A stretch of DNA of 64,000 bases from Syngnathus acus (lineage: Eukaryota; Chordata; Actinopteri; Syngnathiformes; Syngnathidae). The notes beneath the pieces were generated by a model. That model was not told where the DNA came from and did no database searches. It was given only the letters and a program-made list of their open reading frames with translations. How positions within the stretch are numbered: the stretch's first letter is position 1; each line of letters starts with the position of its first letter. The position numbers were made by a program, and so were the translations under genes. Below are positions 1 through 48,518 of this stretch, piece after piece. The DNA is taken from assembly GCF_901709675.1 (NCBI RefSeq), contig NC_051107.1, positions 6,760,001 to 6,824,000 on the forward strand, in the 5' to 3' direction.

Positions 1-534
1 GTGAAAAGACACGTCTTGAAAATTGGTGAATATCTTGACCAAGGCAGTTCATCCAAAAAAGGTCAAGCTGCACATTGGAAGCGGCACAGCACCAGAGCTC
101 ACCACATCCCCACCGTGTTGCCAACCCTGAATTGTTGGGATGTCGACAGGTCAGGGTGGCAGCATCGCAAGCTCGCAGGCAGTGAATGGGGGGGGGGTTT
201 GAGCAAGAGAGCGAGCGCAAGAGAGCGAGGGAGCGAGGAGGAGGGGGAGGCGGGTGTGCGTGCGTGCGAGCGAGCGAGTGAGAAGGCGCGGCGCCACTTC
301 TCATCAGGCAGCAGCAGCGGCAGCAGCAGCAGGACGGCTCGCCTTCGCCTCGCATCTCGCGGCCGACGGACTTTAAAACGTCTTCTCCCGTGACACCTTT
401 TTTCACTTTTTTTCATCGGTCTTTCGCTTCCGGCTCGTTCTTTTTTTTTTTTTTTTTTTTTAAGCGCCGCGCCCCCCGCCGCGCAGCCCTCCTCTTTTCG
501 GCTCCCCCCCCACCCCCCCTTCCTACCTGTCATC
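1..534 (+). promoter_or_regulatory. Candidate promoter / 5' UTR of distal celf2 first exon
   Basis: This stretch is GC- and CpG-rich around 220-400 and 460-530, with simple runs (GAGC repeats near 200-280, a CAG-rich run near 305-335, a T tract at 441-461). No TATA box is evident. The assignment rests on position upstream of the exon at 535. It could instead be the end of an upstream intron if that exon has an acceptor I did not recognise. Confidence 0.35.
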
Positions 535-36585
<36,051 letters not shown>

Positions 36586-38150
36586 TGTCGGGCCGGGCCA
36601 GGGTGAGGTGTGGCCGGCAAACGCCGCCGCCGAGTGTGGTTTGCTGTGGTCTCGGGAGTAACTGTGCTCTTGTTGTGCTCCTCTTCCAGAACATCATCTC
36701 CATGCCTGGCTTGCGTGTCTCGCCCCCCCCCCCCCCCCCCCCCCCCCAGCAAAAACATTGTCATTGGCCCCACCGCCGGCCAGACGAACAAACAAAAACT
36801 CAAGCGTCTCAAGGTTGGTGTCTTTTTTTTTTTTTTTTGTCCTCACCTGCACTGAGCCGCGCTCGCCCCAACGCTGACGCCTACTGAACATTTTCTTTGG
36901 ATTTGGATCACCTTTTGACTTTTTTTTTGCATGTGACCTCATGTTTTGGTGAGGTGACAACCACAAATCAATGCGAAACCAACACAAAAGCTGCACTCAT
37001 TGGTACAAAAAACATTTGCCTGGTCTTTCCTTTGTGACGCGTTTATGTGTGTGTGTGTGGGGGGGGAGCCCTGGTGTGGCCCAGCTTAAGACTACTTCCG
37101 CACAGTTTGGACTCTGAAGCTGTTTTTACATTTTTCAGGCCGTGTAAAGTTTTTGATAAGGAGTTTCTCACTAAAGTCTATATAGAGAACCACTTTTTTC
37201 TAGAGTAGTTTCAAGGGGAACAACAACAACAACGAGGGGGGGGGGGGGGGTTGAGCGAGCAAGCGAGCGAGATTTGAGAAATGCTACCTACTTGTGTGCC
37301 CTTTTGCTGAACTGCCTCCCAGACAGACAATCCGTGGTTTCAATGCACATGATGAGATGACCTATATTTTCTACTCTTTCAATGTATTCAAGTACAAAAG
37401 AACAAAGAAATGTCGGTGCTTCTCGTGACTTTTAATATCTCATGGCAAGTCCAAGACGCTCTTGTCTCATCTATTCTTTGACCTTATTTTTCGTTTTGAA
37501 TGAGAAGACTCGAGTTTACTTGAACAATAGCCTTTCTTAGAAATTTGTTGTTGTTTGTTTGGATTTTGGTTGTTGTTGTTCTTTTTGTTGTTCTTTTTTT
37601 TCCGCTTAACTGGTTGTCGTTTAATTAGCTCGATAAAAGGAGTCAAATCTATATCAATGGAAAGAAATCTATGAATCTCTATATCTCTAATGTCAGCTTG
37701 TGGAGCATCAATGTCATGATTTGATTTGTCTATGTGATGGCAACCAAATATTTAGACGTGCGTTTTGTGTTTTTGTCTTATAACCGAGATTTTGAAAAAC
37801 AAAAAGTGGACTGTAGTGCCAAATTGGGAAGAAGCGACTTCCCGCCTAGCGCGTGTGCGTGCGTACCGTCCGTCGCCGTCTTCTTCTTCTTCTCCTTCTC
37901 TTTGTGACATGATGATGATGATTTGCTAACGCGTATTTTCTTCTCAGTGTTTTCATATTTAAAACATTCTCGATTTCAAACGAGAAAAACGCTAGTTTGT
38001 TCACTTGTGTGGTCGGTCTTGTTGCCTGAGAAAAATGTCATGTTTGCTTTTTATTTAGACTTTTGTTCTCTTTGTAAAAATGTACAAAAAAATGCAAAGT
38101 GCCCATGTGTCACATATATATAAATCTAAATCTCTCTATATATCTCTAGA
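36586..38150 (+). other. celf2: celf2 3' UTR (end not fixed)
   Basis: AT-rich, T/TG-rich sequence starts after the TGA at 36583-36585. It includes C25 (36723-36747), a T run (36823-36838), GTGTGTGTGTG near 37047, and a TTGTTGTTTGTTTGG/GTTGTTGTTC block at 37546-37600. No canonical AATAAA was seen in this stretch; a GATAAA lies near 37633. The strongly A/T-rich, repeat-poor character up to about 38.15 kb is what suggests continued UTR. Confidence 0.5.
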
Positions 38151-41028
38151 CATGTGCACACGCACGCACACAATTGTGCAAGACCTCACTTTGTTGTTAT
38201 TATTATCAATGTTATTATTATTATTATTATTATTATGATTGTTGTTATTGTTGTTGTTGTGCGGGAGAGCCCCCAAGTGTGAACACTTCCACTGGAACCA
38301 CACACACTTGACTGACGCATGCGTATACACATTGACAAGCCTCAAGGCGCGCACACACACACGCACACACACTCAAACTGAGCTACCTGTCTACACGTAC
38401 ACGCACATTGAAACAGACACACACCCACACGAGCAAGCCTTAGCACACGCGGGTCCAGGCTCTTGTCGGGCGCGTCACTTTCGAAGCAAAGCACAGCGCG
38501 GGCGGGCGGACGGACGGACGGACGGAACCGCACTCCCCTCCCTCCCTCCCTCCTGCCGGCCGCGCGCGGCGTCAACAAGCCAAAGCAAATTTACGCGGCC
38601 CGGCGTCGCCGCGCGACGCCTGACCCAGAAGCCGCCCTCCCTCCCTCCCTCCTCTGCGCCTCTTTATTTTTTTGCACAAAAAAAAAAAAAAAGAGAGAGA
38701 GATAGAAAAGCAGCGCTGTTTTGTACACAAGATGCTCACCACTGGCCTTAAGCAGGGACGTCAGCCTCACCACCTTTTGCCAAACCAACCAACCAACCAA
38801 CCAACTAACCAACCACTTTTGAAGACGTTGGTGGATTTCCTCCCAAGGTGGCCTGCCTGCCTGCGCCGTTCTCGGACGCAGCCGTCGCCTGCCTGCCTTC
38901 TGGATTCACTCAGTCAACGTGCGTCGGCCATTCACATCTGCACAGTGCATGGACGAGCGCTGCGCAGCGACTTTGGAAGAGGCGCGCTCGCTCGCTCGTG
39001 TTGTTCTAATGGAGTAAGTCGTTGTCTTGCCTGCCAATTGCGCATTTTGAAGGGCTTCCAGCCGGTGCCGGTGCCGGTGCACGCGGGTGGCATCAATTTG
39101 CGTTGCACGGGACAAAAGCAAACCTTCCTGTCCGCATTTCCAAAGCTCCTCTTGAGTAGCGGCCGAGAGCTTTTGCGCGCCTCTCTCTGCCAACATAAGG
39201 GTTCCTTCCGATGGGTTTGTTTTGCAAGACCTTTCTGTGATTTGGCTGGCTGACAGACAAAGTCAAACGAGGCGTTCACTTGACAAGCACAAGCGTGGTT
39301 CCTCTGTGGGTCGTTTTGTTTGTAATTCTTTTCTCATTGAACCGTTCACATGGGGGCTCTCCCGCTGCTTGTAACTTTGGATCTTGTCACTTCTCTGTCG
39401 GCCTTCCTCAATTAATCACGTCTTTGATTAAGTGCTATTTATGGAAACAAAATGGGAAAAAAAATCATAAGCTTGTGATTTCTTTGCATTTTGACTTGTC
39501 GAGTGTTTTGGAGCATCTAAAAAATGTCTGTGTGTGATTTTTGCCAAATAACGCTTGTTCCCGTGTTCTTTTTTTTGTTTTTGTTTTTTTTGTATTTCCA
39601 AAACTAAAAGAGTTTTAAAAACGTGTTTTTCTTGGTTGTGTTTTTGTGGAGCAAAGTTGGCGGGATTTCCCGTGTGTGGTTTGACCATGCACGTCTTTCT
39701 ATGCGGAGAGAAAGGTTGCAGCAGCTAGCTTCCCGTGCTGCTATCTATCCCGTTGAGGCCTATCTATCACCTGCCGCTCCCGGCCGGACAATATTCCGAA
39801 ATTTGCGTCAGAGTGGCGCAGGCGGCTGGTTCTCGCCGCCTTCAAATCTCGCAAGCGTCCTTCCCCTCCGATAAGCCGCCAAATCCGCAGTGCCGCGCGG
39901 TGGCTTTTGCGGCCGCCACGTCTCTTATTAAATATTGATTGAGGAGTTGAAGCCCGCTAATCTGGCCTGCCCGTCCGTCTCGCTCCATATTACATCTGCG
40001 GCACCGACCCTCATCCCTTGGATTTGCTTCCACCCGTTTGGATGTTATGCTGCTGCTGCTTCTGCTGCTGCTCCTGCTTGTATTTCCACCACTAAGAGGT
40101 CTGTTTTGCGTTGGTATCCTTTTTATCTCGACCACATTCAATACAATAAGGTGTATTTTGGGGGGGGGTTAAACATGGCTGAAAGATTGCAGCGTCTTCC
40201 GCAGCAAGGCGTTGTTCTCCCGCGGCAAAATTCTCCAACATCTTTCTCCAGGCCAAAGATCGCGGAAAATGATCTGAAAAGGGCTGCGTGAAACCACAGT
40301 GGCCGACTGAGCGTCCCTGGACTTCATGCGGCAAAAATGAGCGCTTAAAAGCAACTCGATCTTTTTGCTGGGTCTGCTCGACTCAAGATAAACATGCCCT
40401 GCAAATTTCGTGTTTCTCTGTTGACCTAAAAATCAACGACACTCTTTCAAAGTGGCTTGACAAAAGTGATTCAAATGTCCTTTTTGTAGCTTTTGAAAAG
40501 CCCTGCTAAACCTTTTACTGAGATTAAAAAAAAAAAAAAAGGTGTTCCTGACATTCAGGAGGTCATTAAAATGAAGTGTTGATTAAAGGAAGAGCTTGTT
40601 TATTTCCCGATTTTGTTGAAGTAACGAAAGAAGCAAGCTCCTTGGGTCCCAGAAAAAAAGCTTGACGTGCTTTGACGGTGCTTTGCTGCCCTCTTGCGGT
40701 TATTCGCGACACTCGCCCAGATTTCCAATGATGGAAGAATTGCAGCATTTGTTCGGCATTCTTGCTCGCCACGTTAAAGGCGATTTGTACGGTGCCTAAA
40801 AGTCTCACAGTTAACCTTTGAAACAATTTAGCACGCTAGAATGACAAGGCTCCACCAGTAGAACCCCGTGTGTAATTGCTGACGTTTTTACGATTGCTTT
40901 GCGCTCCGAACATTTCGAATGTCGATGTTCCAAAAAAAGAACAGTGGTGGCAAAGCTGCAGAAACTCAAACCTAAGTTAGTCAGTCAGGTGTCCGTCCAC
41001 TTGTCGTGACGCATGGAGGCGAACCCGG
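38151..41028. other. celf2-usp6nl intergenic region, no gene recognised
   Basis: It contains a (TTA)n/(TTG)n array (38195-38258), CA-rich stretches (38341-38430), ACGG, CCCT and CCAA short arrays, and unique sequence. Low-repeat stretches at 39,280-39,700 and 40,280-40,980 show no open frame with coding character. Some of it may be extended celf2 3' UTR. Confidence 0.6.
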
Positions 41029-41205
41029 AAGTGGCACGCGGAGGGGTCGTGCGGGGCGGCGCATCGCTACCTGGCTGCCTGACGTCCTCCTCCGCGGCAG
41101 AGTTTGAGAAGTGGCCCAGACTTCCTGGTACATGGCCGGCCGGACGGCGAAGGAGCCGCGCCGGTTTATCGACGACAGGAGCGACGACGCCGAGTTGAAC
41201 GCAAG
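41029..41205 (+). promoter_or_regulatory. Candidate upstream usp6nl promoter and non-coding first exon
   Basis: CpG-rich sequence ends in a good donor, GCAAG|GTGAGG (donor at 41206). It would splice to the acceptor at 42106. An ATG in this exon (41133) would hit a stop right after that junction, so the exon is probably untranslated. Confidence 0.4.
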
Positions 41206-42106
41206 GTGAGGCTCAGCGGACACTGATTTGTTATCGTCCCGGTTTGGAGCTTCTGTCGTAGAGCTGGCGGGGGGGGCACTGCGGGGCGGGCTCTGCTGAC
41301 CGACCGACCGACGGACGGCCGGCCGAGCTCCGTTCGAGATTGGCAGCGTCAACTCCAATGTGGCTCTATTCGCCTTTGTTGGGAGTGTTCTTTTAATTCT
41401 TTGGCGTTTGATGAAGAGCTCACGGCCAGTCTTGTGATTGTAAACTTTGTGTTTATTTGTATTTTCCCAGGCCTACCTAGCCAAGCGCCCACTCGTGCGG
41501 GTTTAGCCGACTTAGCACGATTCGTTTTCCGGCCTTTTCCTTCAAAATAAATGTGACTAGCGTGTCCGACATGTATTACGATTTCATTTCTTGATGTGTG
41601 CCTAGCGTGGACATTGCCATTCATTTTCGACTTATCGAAAGATAGCTTACAGTTCCGCTTAAAATGTGGCTTTTGGCGTGTCTCTCTATAAATAAATAAT
41701 GTAAAGGAGAAGTGACGTAACGAGGCAGTCAGTGGTGCGCCTTTCCATCCCTCCTGTCCTGCTTCAAGGTAATGCGGCTTAGCTGCACTTGGAGGCTTTG
41801 CACTTGGAGCGTGAGCCAGTAAACAAGCACCTGGCGGGACAAATTGAACCGTCATTGTCAACTCTCCTTCCCGGTGTGTGATGACAGCAGCAGCAGCAGC
41901 AGCAATGTGGCAGGCTAACGTCTTGGGTCTCGGCACTGGCACGGCCGCTTTGGAAGTCGGTCGGTCGCTCTCAAGCGGGTCGGGTCCGGGCCCGAGTGCC
42001 CCCATCTTTGCAAAGTGAAATTTGTGAGTGGCGCACGTTTTCCGCTGTCTCCGGCCGGCCGGCTCTCTCAAAGTGTACACCAATGTTGTTTTGTTTGTGC
42101 GCGCAG

Positions 42107-42189
42107 GTCATGAGTGCCTCGAGGAGGAAGAAGAAAGCGGAGAACGAGCACACCCGTCCAGAGATTCTGCCTCCGGGCTCCTGCCATGA
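42107..42189 (+). CDS. Candidate alternative first coding exon of usp6nl
   Basis: A GCGCAG acceptor precedes the exon and a perfect GTAAGT donor follows it. From ATG 42110 it encodes 26 residues starting MSASRRKKKAENEHTRPEI and leaves two bases (GA). Those two bases are out of phase with the main acceptor of the next exon (44320), but in phase with a second AG 10 bases downstream (start 44330). I do not recognise the peptide. It could also be an exon of an unrelated short transcript. Confidence 0.35.
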
Positions 42190-43289
42190 GTAAGTTTCAG
42201 ACTGCCTTGACTCGGTTTCACGACAAGCGCAACGCATTCCTCGCCACTTGTTGTTGTACAGTTGTCTGAGCAAAAAGTTGCGTTGTCGAGGTGCTGCCGA
42301 ACAAACACCTTTGGCACGGTTGCTGTCAAATGGCACGCGTGCCACGGGATGCCAACTTTGCATTGGAATGTGGTTCATTTGCCCTGCTTCTCTTTGGCCC
42401 TTTTCTGTCTTGTCTCTGATGCTGACGTGATCACGTGCGTGTTATCTTGGATGGCGTGGCGTGGCATGGGGGGGGTTGTTTGATGACAGGAAGGGAGTTG
42501 TGCTGGAATAGGAGTAGAACGGGGCAGCAAGAGGAAATGAAGCCCGGGGGCATCAGAGCACAGCACAGCGCAGCGGTGTTGTTGACCTGCTACTTGCGCA
42601 AGTTGAGCACGGGAATGGCAAATTCAAGCCACCCCACAACAGCGAGCGCTCCCAAAAATGACGGTCCCGATGGTTGCCACCAACTCACTTTCCAATGGCA
42701 GTGATTTCTTTTTTTTTTTTTGCACAAAATGTCCACCACAGCCTAGCAACCGAGAGCGGGAGGCATGGTAACGCGGCTAATTAGACCTTCCGTCTCATGA
42801 CGCCGTCGCGCCGCCTCATGCGTGCCGTTCGGGAAACCCGCTTTGCGCCGCAGGAGTGGAACGGAAATGCTGAGGATAAACACTTGGAAAAAAGAAGAGC
42901 AATGACAACTCCATAAAAATGTTTTGACAAAAATATGCTTGAAAAATGCAATCACGCTTTCAGTTAAATGTTAAGTTATGTATTCAAAACCGTCCTTTAG
43001 AAATAAAAATAAAATCGATGTAACGCTCCATTAGGAAAAATACTTTGCAATAAAAGTAAATACAATTACAAAAGAAATGAAATGAAGTACAATAATGTGC
43101 AAGAGTATAACAACGCTTTTGCTTTGCTCTGTTTTGGATTGATTTCTAATGAACTCGTGCGAGGGCGTGCTTTCTGCGACCAGCTCGCCATCTTCTGGGG
43201 AAGGGGAGGGGAGGGAAGCCAGAGAGAGGGAGCCAAGGCGCATGTTCATTTCCATCCAAAGGACGTGCGGCGGCGGCGCTGAGGAGGGC

Positions 43290-43516
43290 AAGAAGCAGAA
43301 GAAAAGGGGGAGGAGGGCGGGAGGGAGGGAGGTAGGGCTGACACCCCGCAGCTCCAGAGCGACGCCTCTCCCCTTTACGGGACAGCGCCATCCGAGGACG
43401 TGCGGCAACAACGCGAGGAGGGGGTGCCGGCGTGATTGCCGACGCTGCGCCACGGAGCTGGGAAGCGACGGGACGCTGGCGACGCCCCCCCATCTGACCC
43501 CGCCACCGCTGTGAGC
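43290..43516 (+). promoter_or_regulatory. GC-rich promoter / 5' UTR of usp6nl
   Basis: G-rich repeats (GGGAGGGAGG) followed by CpG-dense sequence lead without an intron to the ATG at 43517. No TATA box is evident. The call rests on composition and position. Confidence 0.45.
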
Positions 43517-46500
43517 ATGCAAGTGCTGCAGATGGTCAAGGAGCTGGTGTCGTCGTCCGCTGCCCTCCGAGGTGCGTGCGTGCGTGCGTGCGTGGGCGGG
43601 CTCTCCTCAGCCAGCCGCACTCACCTTTGCAGGCCGCTCCTCCCTCCCTCCAGAACTTCTTCCTTGTTGAACTTGCCGAAAGCTGAGCTCCCCTGTGTTG
43701 CGCTCGGCAAAACCTTTTGCCCGCCGAGTCCATCGGGAGCGGTCCGTTGGGAAGCCTGTCCTGTTTTGGACCGGTTGGCCGGCCGGGAATTCAAGCATGT
43801 TTGTTTTGGGTTTTTATTTTTTTAATCTGAAAAAAAAACATTGCTAAAATATCCAATAGGGAGAAGGAACGGAAGGTGGTATTTGTGAAGGTGGCGGCCC
43901 GCGGCCGTCCAACAGAGCAGCTGTTGTTTTGGCGCGGGAATGTCGCGGGCGGGAATGAGGACGGGCGCCGACAAGCGGCGGCATTGTGAGCGCTCTCGCC
44001 GCCCCTGATCGGGGACGCAAGGGGAAGGTAAAGTGACGACGACGCCTTTGGTCGGCGCTCCGCTCGGATTAGGTCTCCACTCGAGCAAACGCCACAGCCG
44101 AGGCGGCCGGACACAAAAGACAGCAAATGAGATCTCGCCTCTCGCTCGCGCTGTCCTCATTACGCCTGTGGTGGTAACTGATTGTAGTGGCGGAGTGCAA
44201 AAGCAAGGCCGGCCTTCATTTCGGTGGCCTTTTTTTGCCAAACAAATTGCGGCTTGCCACGTTCTGTTGGCCTTGGTCTAATTTGTGCCTCCTGTTTTGT
44301 TTTTTTTCCCCCCTGTCAGCGTCCGACAGCGATCAGGATGCCGCCGTGAAGCTGGAGCGGGAACGGGCCGAGATCGTGGCCAAATATGAAAAGGTTGAAG
44401 GAAGTGGAAAAAGCTGCCACGGGATGTGAACTTTTGAGCGGTGCTTTTGTCAACGCGACATCTTTTTGTTCCAGGGAAAGGAGTCCACCGTGGAGCCCTG
44501 GGAGGACACCAACTTCCACCTGTACAAGGTCGTCGACCGCTTTGGCTTTGTGCAGTAAGCGCACACACACACACACGGAGAGAGAGAGAGAGAGAGGCAC
44601 AAACAGTCTTTCATCCTTGTTGCGTTAAGCGAGAAGGAGCTTCCGGCCTACGATGCGGTGGAGGAAAAGGTAGGCCGTCTGCACACGCTCAAAAGCGCTC
44701 CGCTGTCTCGTCTGACCCACGGCCTGTGCAGCACAAGCACACGGAACTGGAGAGGACCACCAAGTGGCTCAAGATGCTCAAGAGTTGGGACAAATACAAG
44801 AACAGTGAAAAGGTGCCTTCTTCTGGCCAAAGTCCCGCCGTGCAGATGGCTAGATTGACTTGTCTTTTGGCCCAGCTTGTGCGGAGGATCTACAAGGGAA
44901 TCCCGCTGCAGCTCCGAGGTGAAGTTTGGGCTCTCCTGCTGGACGTTCCCAAAATCAAGGAGGAGAAGAAGGGCTTCTACGAGGTGGGCCGCCGTTTTGC
45001 GCCGTCTTTTGCAGCCGCGGGCTGACGCGGCTGTCGCGTCGGCCGCAGAGGCTGAAGGCCACGGCCGAGGCCTCGTCTCCCGACGTCCGCCAAATCGACC
45101 TGGACGTGAACCGGACCTACAGGGATCACATCATGTTCATGCACCGCTACGACGTCAAGTGGGTTCCTCCCGAAATGCGGCCTGTTGTTTCTGCCGGGCC
45201 GGCTGCTCATGGCTTGCTCTTGCATCGCAGGCAGCAGGCCCTCTTCCACGTTCTGACGGCCTACTCCGTCTACAACTTGGTGAGTGTCGAGCGGGGCGGG
45301 GCGGGGCGGGGCTGGGCGGCCCCCGTCATCCCGGGAAGCCGTGTCGGGCGAGCGGCCATCTGTCCTCATCCTTTGCAGGAGGTGGGCTACTGCCAGGGCA
45401 TGAGTCAGATCACGGCGCTGCTGCTCATCTACATGAACGAAGAAGACGCCTTCTGGGCTTTGGTCAGGCTGCTGTCGGGACACAAGCACGCCATGCACGG
45501 TGGGGAGCGTCTGGCCGCCCAACGCATGCCGCCCGCCCGCCCACGCATGCCGCCGCCCTCCGAGGGCTCTAATTCCGCTCCCCCCCTTCCCCAGGCTTTT
45601 TCGTCCCCGGCTTCCCCAAGCTGATGCGCTTCCAGGAGCACCACGACCGCATCCTGAAGAAGATGATACCCAAGCTCAAGCGTCATCTGGTCAGCGGGCG
45701 TCGCGCCGCGCCAGGCGCAAAGCCCCCAGGCCCGCTCGCTCACGGCTCGTGTCTCCCTCCCGCAGGACAGCCAAGAGGTTCGGACCAGCCTCTACACCAT
45801 GAAGTGGTTCTTCCAGTGCTTCCTGGACAGGGTGAGCGGCTCACAAAAAGGCACAGCTGATCTCTTGAAGAACCGCCAGACAAATGGGCGCTTTTCTTTT
45901 GTCTTCCCAGACTCCTTTCACGCTCACTCTCAGGATCTGGGACATCTACATCCTGGAGGGTGAGAGAATTCTTCCCGCCATGTCCTACACCGTCCTCAAA
46001 CTGCACAAGAGTGAGTCCGCCCTACGCCGTCGGCGCCGTGCCGCTGTTGTCGGCTCACTTGCCTTGGTTGTCCCCAGAGCACCTGCTCAAGTTGCCCATG
46101 GAGGAGCTAGTGGACTTCCTGCAGGTCACCTTGTCCAAAAATTTCTTTTTCGACGACGACTTTGTGGTGGAGCAGCTGCAAGCCTCGGCGACGGAGCTCC
46201 GAAGGGCCAAGCTGGAGTTGCCGGCGCCAGGTGCTGCCTTTTCTTTGGGTTTTGCTAGTACGGTGATCTGCCGCGCTTCTCACTTGCCTTCTGCTTTAAC
46301 CTTCCTCTCTTGTTGCTCTTCTTCCGAACAAACGTTAGTCAAGCGCTGCAAAAAGGTGGCCGTGAGTGGGGGCCACTTTTGCTCCTACAACGCCAACCGG
46401 TGGGATTTCCGGACCGCTCTCGCTCCCCCACCCCCACCCATGTCCATCCGTCCGTCGTCCTGTCTGTTTGACACTTTGCTTTTGTGTGGAGCCCCCCCAC

Positions 46501-48322
46501 CCCCCCTCCTTTGGCTGACGCTGCTTCTATTTTTTCACTCGCGTGGGTGAAATAATGCTCAACGACAACAAACGCTCGATGGTAGAACGCGTAAAAATGG
46601 GCATCTCGGAGCCCCCCCCAGAATTTTGGAGAATTCCGCCCCAAAGCCCGTTTCCTTTTGAAAGATGCTAGACCGAGTTCACACCGAGCCACCAACCCAC
46701 CCGACCGACCCTTCGTGACCCCTGAAGTCCGTCGTGTCGGTTCAAAGCGGGCATTGGGCGGGGATGGTTGCCCTCAAAGGCCGTTTGACTTTGCGCTTGT
46801 ACTTCACCGCACGCCTTCCCGCAGCGACGACTCCCTCGCCGTCCGACCGGCGGTCTGGCTCCGTGCCCGGAACCTCCCCGGCCGGGCAACTGTGCCAAGG
46901 ATTCCCATCCTGAGACCAAAGTGTCTTTGAGTTTTGTGTCATTGAAGTGTGGTCCTGAATGTAACTGTCTTTTCTTTGGCAGTGGACTTGCATGACTTCA
47001 TGTCTGTCCCCGTTGTGATGTGACTCTGCACCGCACCCCCCCTCCACTAATGACATGACACGACACGGCTCGGCTTGGAGCGGACCTTTCAACTCTCTTC
47101 TGCTCTCTTTTTATTTCTGGCAGCTCAAGATGAGGAGTTCCCCAAGAAGCCTCTCGGGCAGCTTCCCGACCTGCCGGTGAACCACGCGGTCAACGGCCGG
47201 AGCCACGTCGAGCCCCCCCCGGGGCCGCCCGCTCCCCAACGTCCCCAGTGCGGCTTAGGGCGGGACTCGCCGGACGCTTCCAGGTATGACGGTCACCCCA
47301 AGGTGGCTTCCGACGGGCAGCGCTCGCCAGAAAGGGAGGCGACGCCCACCCCGAGGCCGCACAGACACACCGACGCTCATCGAGACCTCGGCCCCCGTTG
47401 GTTCAAACCCTCCGAGACCAAGCTGGAAGCGGCCAAAGCCATGGCGGCCCAGGAGAATCCGCAGAACCCAGTAAGGTACGCTCCGGCCCCCTCCGGCCAG
47501 GACGAGGGCCCGCGGGGCGAGCAGCGCCGGGAGCGATCCAAGGGCTCGGTCACGGGCGCCAACCGCGGTTCCGACGCCTCCCAGTACGACAATGTTCCCG
47601 GGCTACCGGAGACGGAATTTGAAATCCTGGAGCTGGAGAGACCCCCAACCAGGATGCGGACGCCTCAGAGTGAGATCCCCTCATACGGCGCTCGCGGCTA
47701 CGGCGGGAATGTCTTCACGGCGCAGTCCGGCTTTGGGACGCCTTCCCAGCCCCTCGCGGTGTCATTTGCCCATCACAGCCGCTTCCCTGGAAAGCAAAAG
47801 CCCCCCCACCGCCATCACCAGGCCCCTACCGAGGTCCCCATCTTTCACCCGGGGTCCAGACACTACGCGGCAGCCGGCGGGGATCAAATGTCCAACCACG
47901 TGTCGCCGGAGCAGGCGCTCATGAACTACGTGGCAAGCCAGCGCAGGGAGCCGCCCCACCGTCCCCGAGCACCCCCCTTGCAGCTGGAGCCCCAGGGGAG
48001 GAGCGCCACCCACATCTACTCCCCTGCACAGTCCCATGCCCCTTTGGACTACAGATTAGAAGGGCGCGTCCAAGGGGGGGCCCTGGAGTCCCAGTGGGGC
48101 CCAGAGGAGGAGGCGGCGGCGCAGAGCCCGGGCGGGATGCCTCGCTCGCCCAGCTTCCGGAAGGCCCAGATGTCTCCCGTGGAGGTGTTTGAGTTCCCGG
48201 GGAACGGCGACGGCGGGACACGGCAGCCCGTCCTTCGCCAACAGCTCCCCCGGGTGTTTGGAGGAGCGTACTACAGCCACGCGCAGGAGGCCTTTGCCAT
48301 GCAGGAGTCCATGCTGCTCTGA
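43517..48322 (+). CDS. usp6nl: USP6 N-terminal-like (RN-tre), TBC-domain RabGAP
   Basis: Fourteen coding exons: 43517-43571, 44320-44393, 44475-44554, 44630-44669, 44732-44812, 44876-44983, 45049-45158, 45231-45279, 45379-45499, 45595-45689, 45766-45831, 45911-46010, 46078-46230, 47124-48322. They join in phase to 776 residues (human about 828). Seen: SDQDAA(V)KL near the start, then a TBC domain from about 113 ([13 protein letters not shown]) to about 330. Its arginine finger is in IDLDVNR (I162-x-x-D165-x-x-R168) and its glutamine finger in YCQG (Q205), so catalysis looks intact. The long last exon encodes a Pro-rich, disordered tail ending FAMQESMLL, like human ...SIQESVLL. Family knowledge: it stimulates GTP hydrolysis by Rab5/Rab43-type GTPases in endocytic traffic and binds Eps8. 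The first exon (18 residues, [10 protein letters not shown]...) is the least certain part. Introns 7 and 8 are stop-free and multiples of three. Confidence 0.95.
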
Positions 48323-48512
48323 GCGCAAGTACGCACGCACGCACCAGCCGTCGGAGTCATGTACTGGTTCGGTGCCCCTAACGAGTAGATTCTGACTCAT
48401 CCCCCCCACGACTGACTCGGGCGTAGTGGCTCAAGTGGCTTTCGGTGCCAAAATCAAGTCAGCCGCTCTCTCCCCTTGAAAGATATTTGCAACAGGGAAT
48501 TGGAAGCTTGAA

Positions 48513-48518
48513 AATAAA
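48513..48518 (+). terminator. usp6nl polyadenylation signal
   Basis: AATAAA lies 191 bases after the usp6nl stop codon. The sequence downstream is mixed and TG-containing. Confidence 0.6.

Noticed and set aside
40288-40509. 73-codon frame in the celf2-usp6nl interval
   Set aside because: No homology recognised, no good splice context, and composition like surrounding non-coding DNA.
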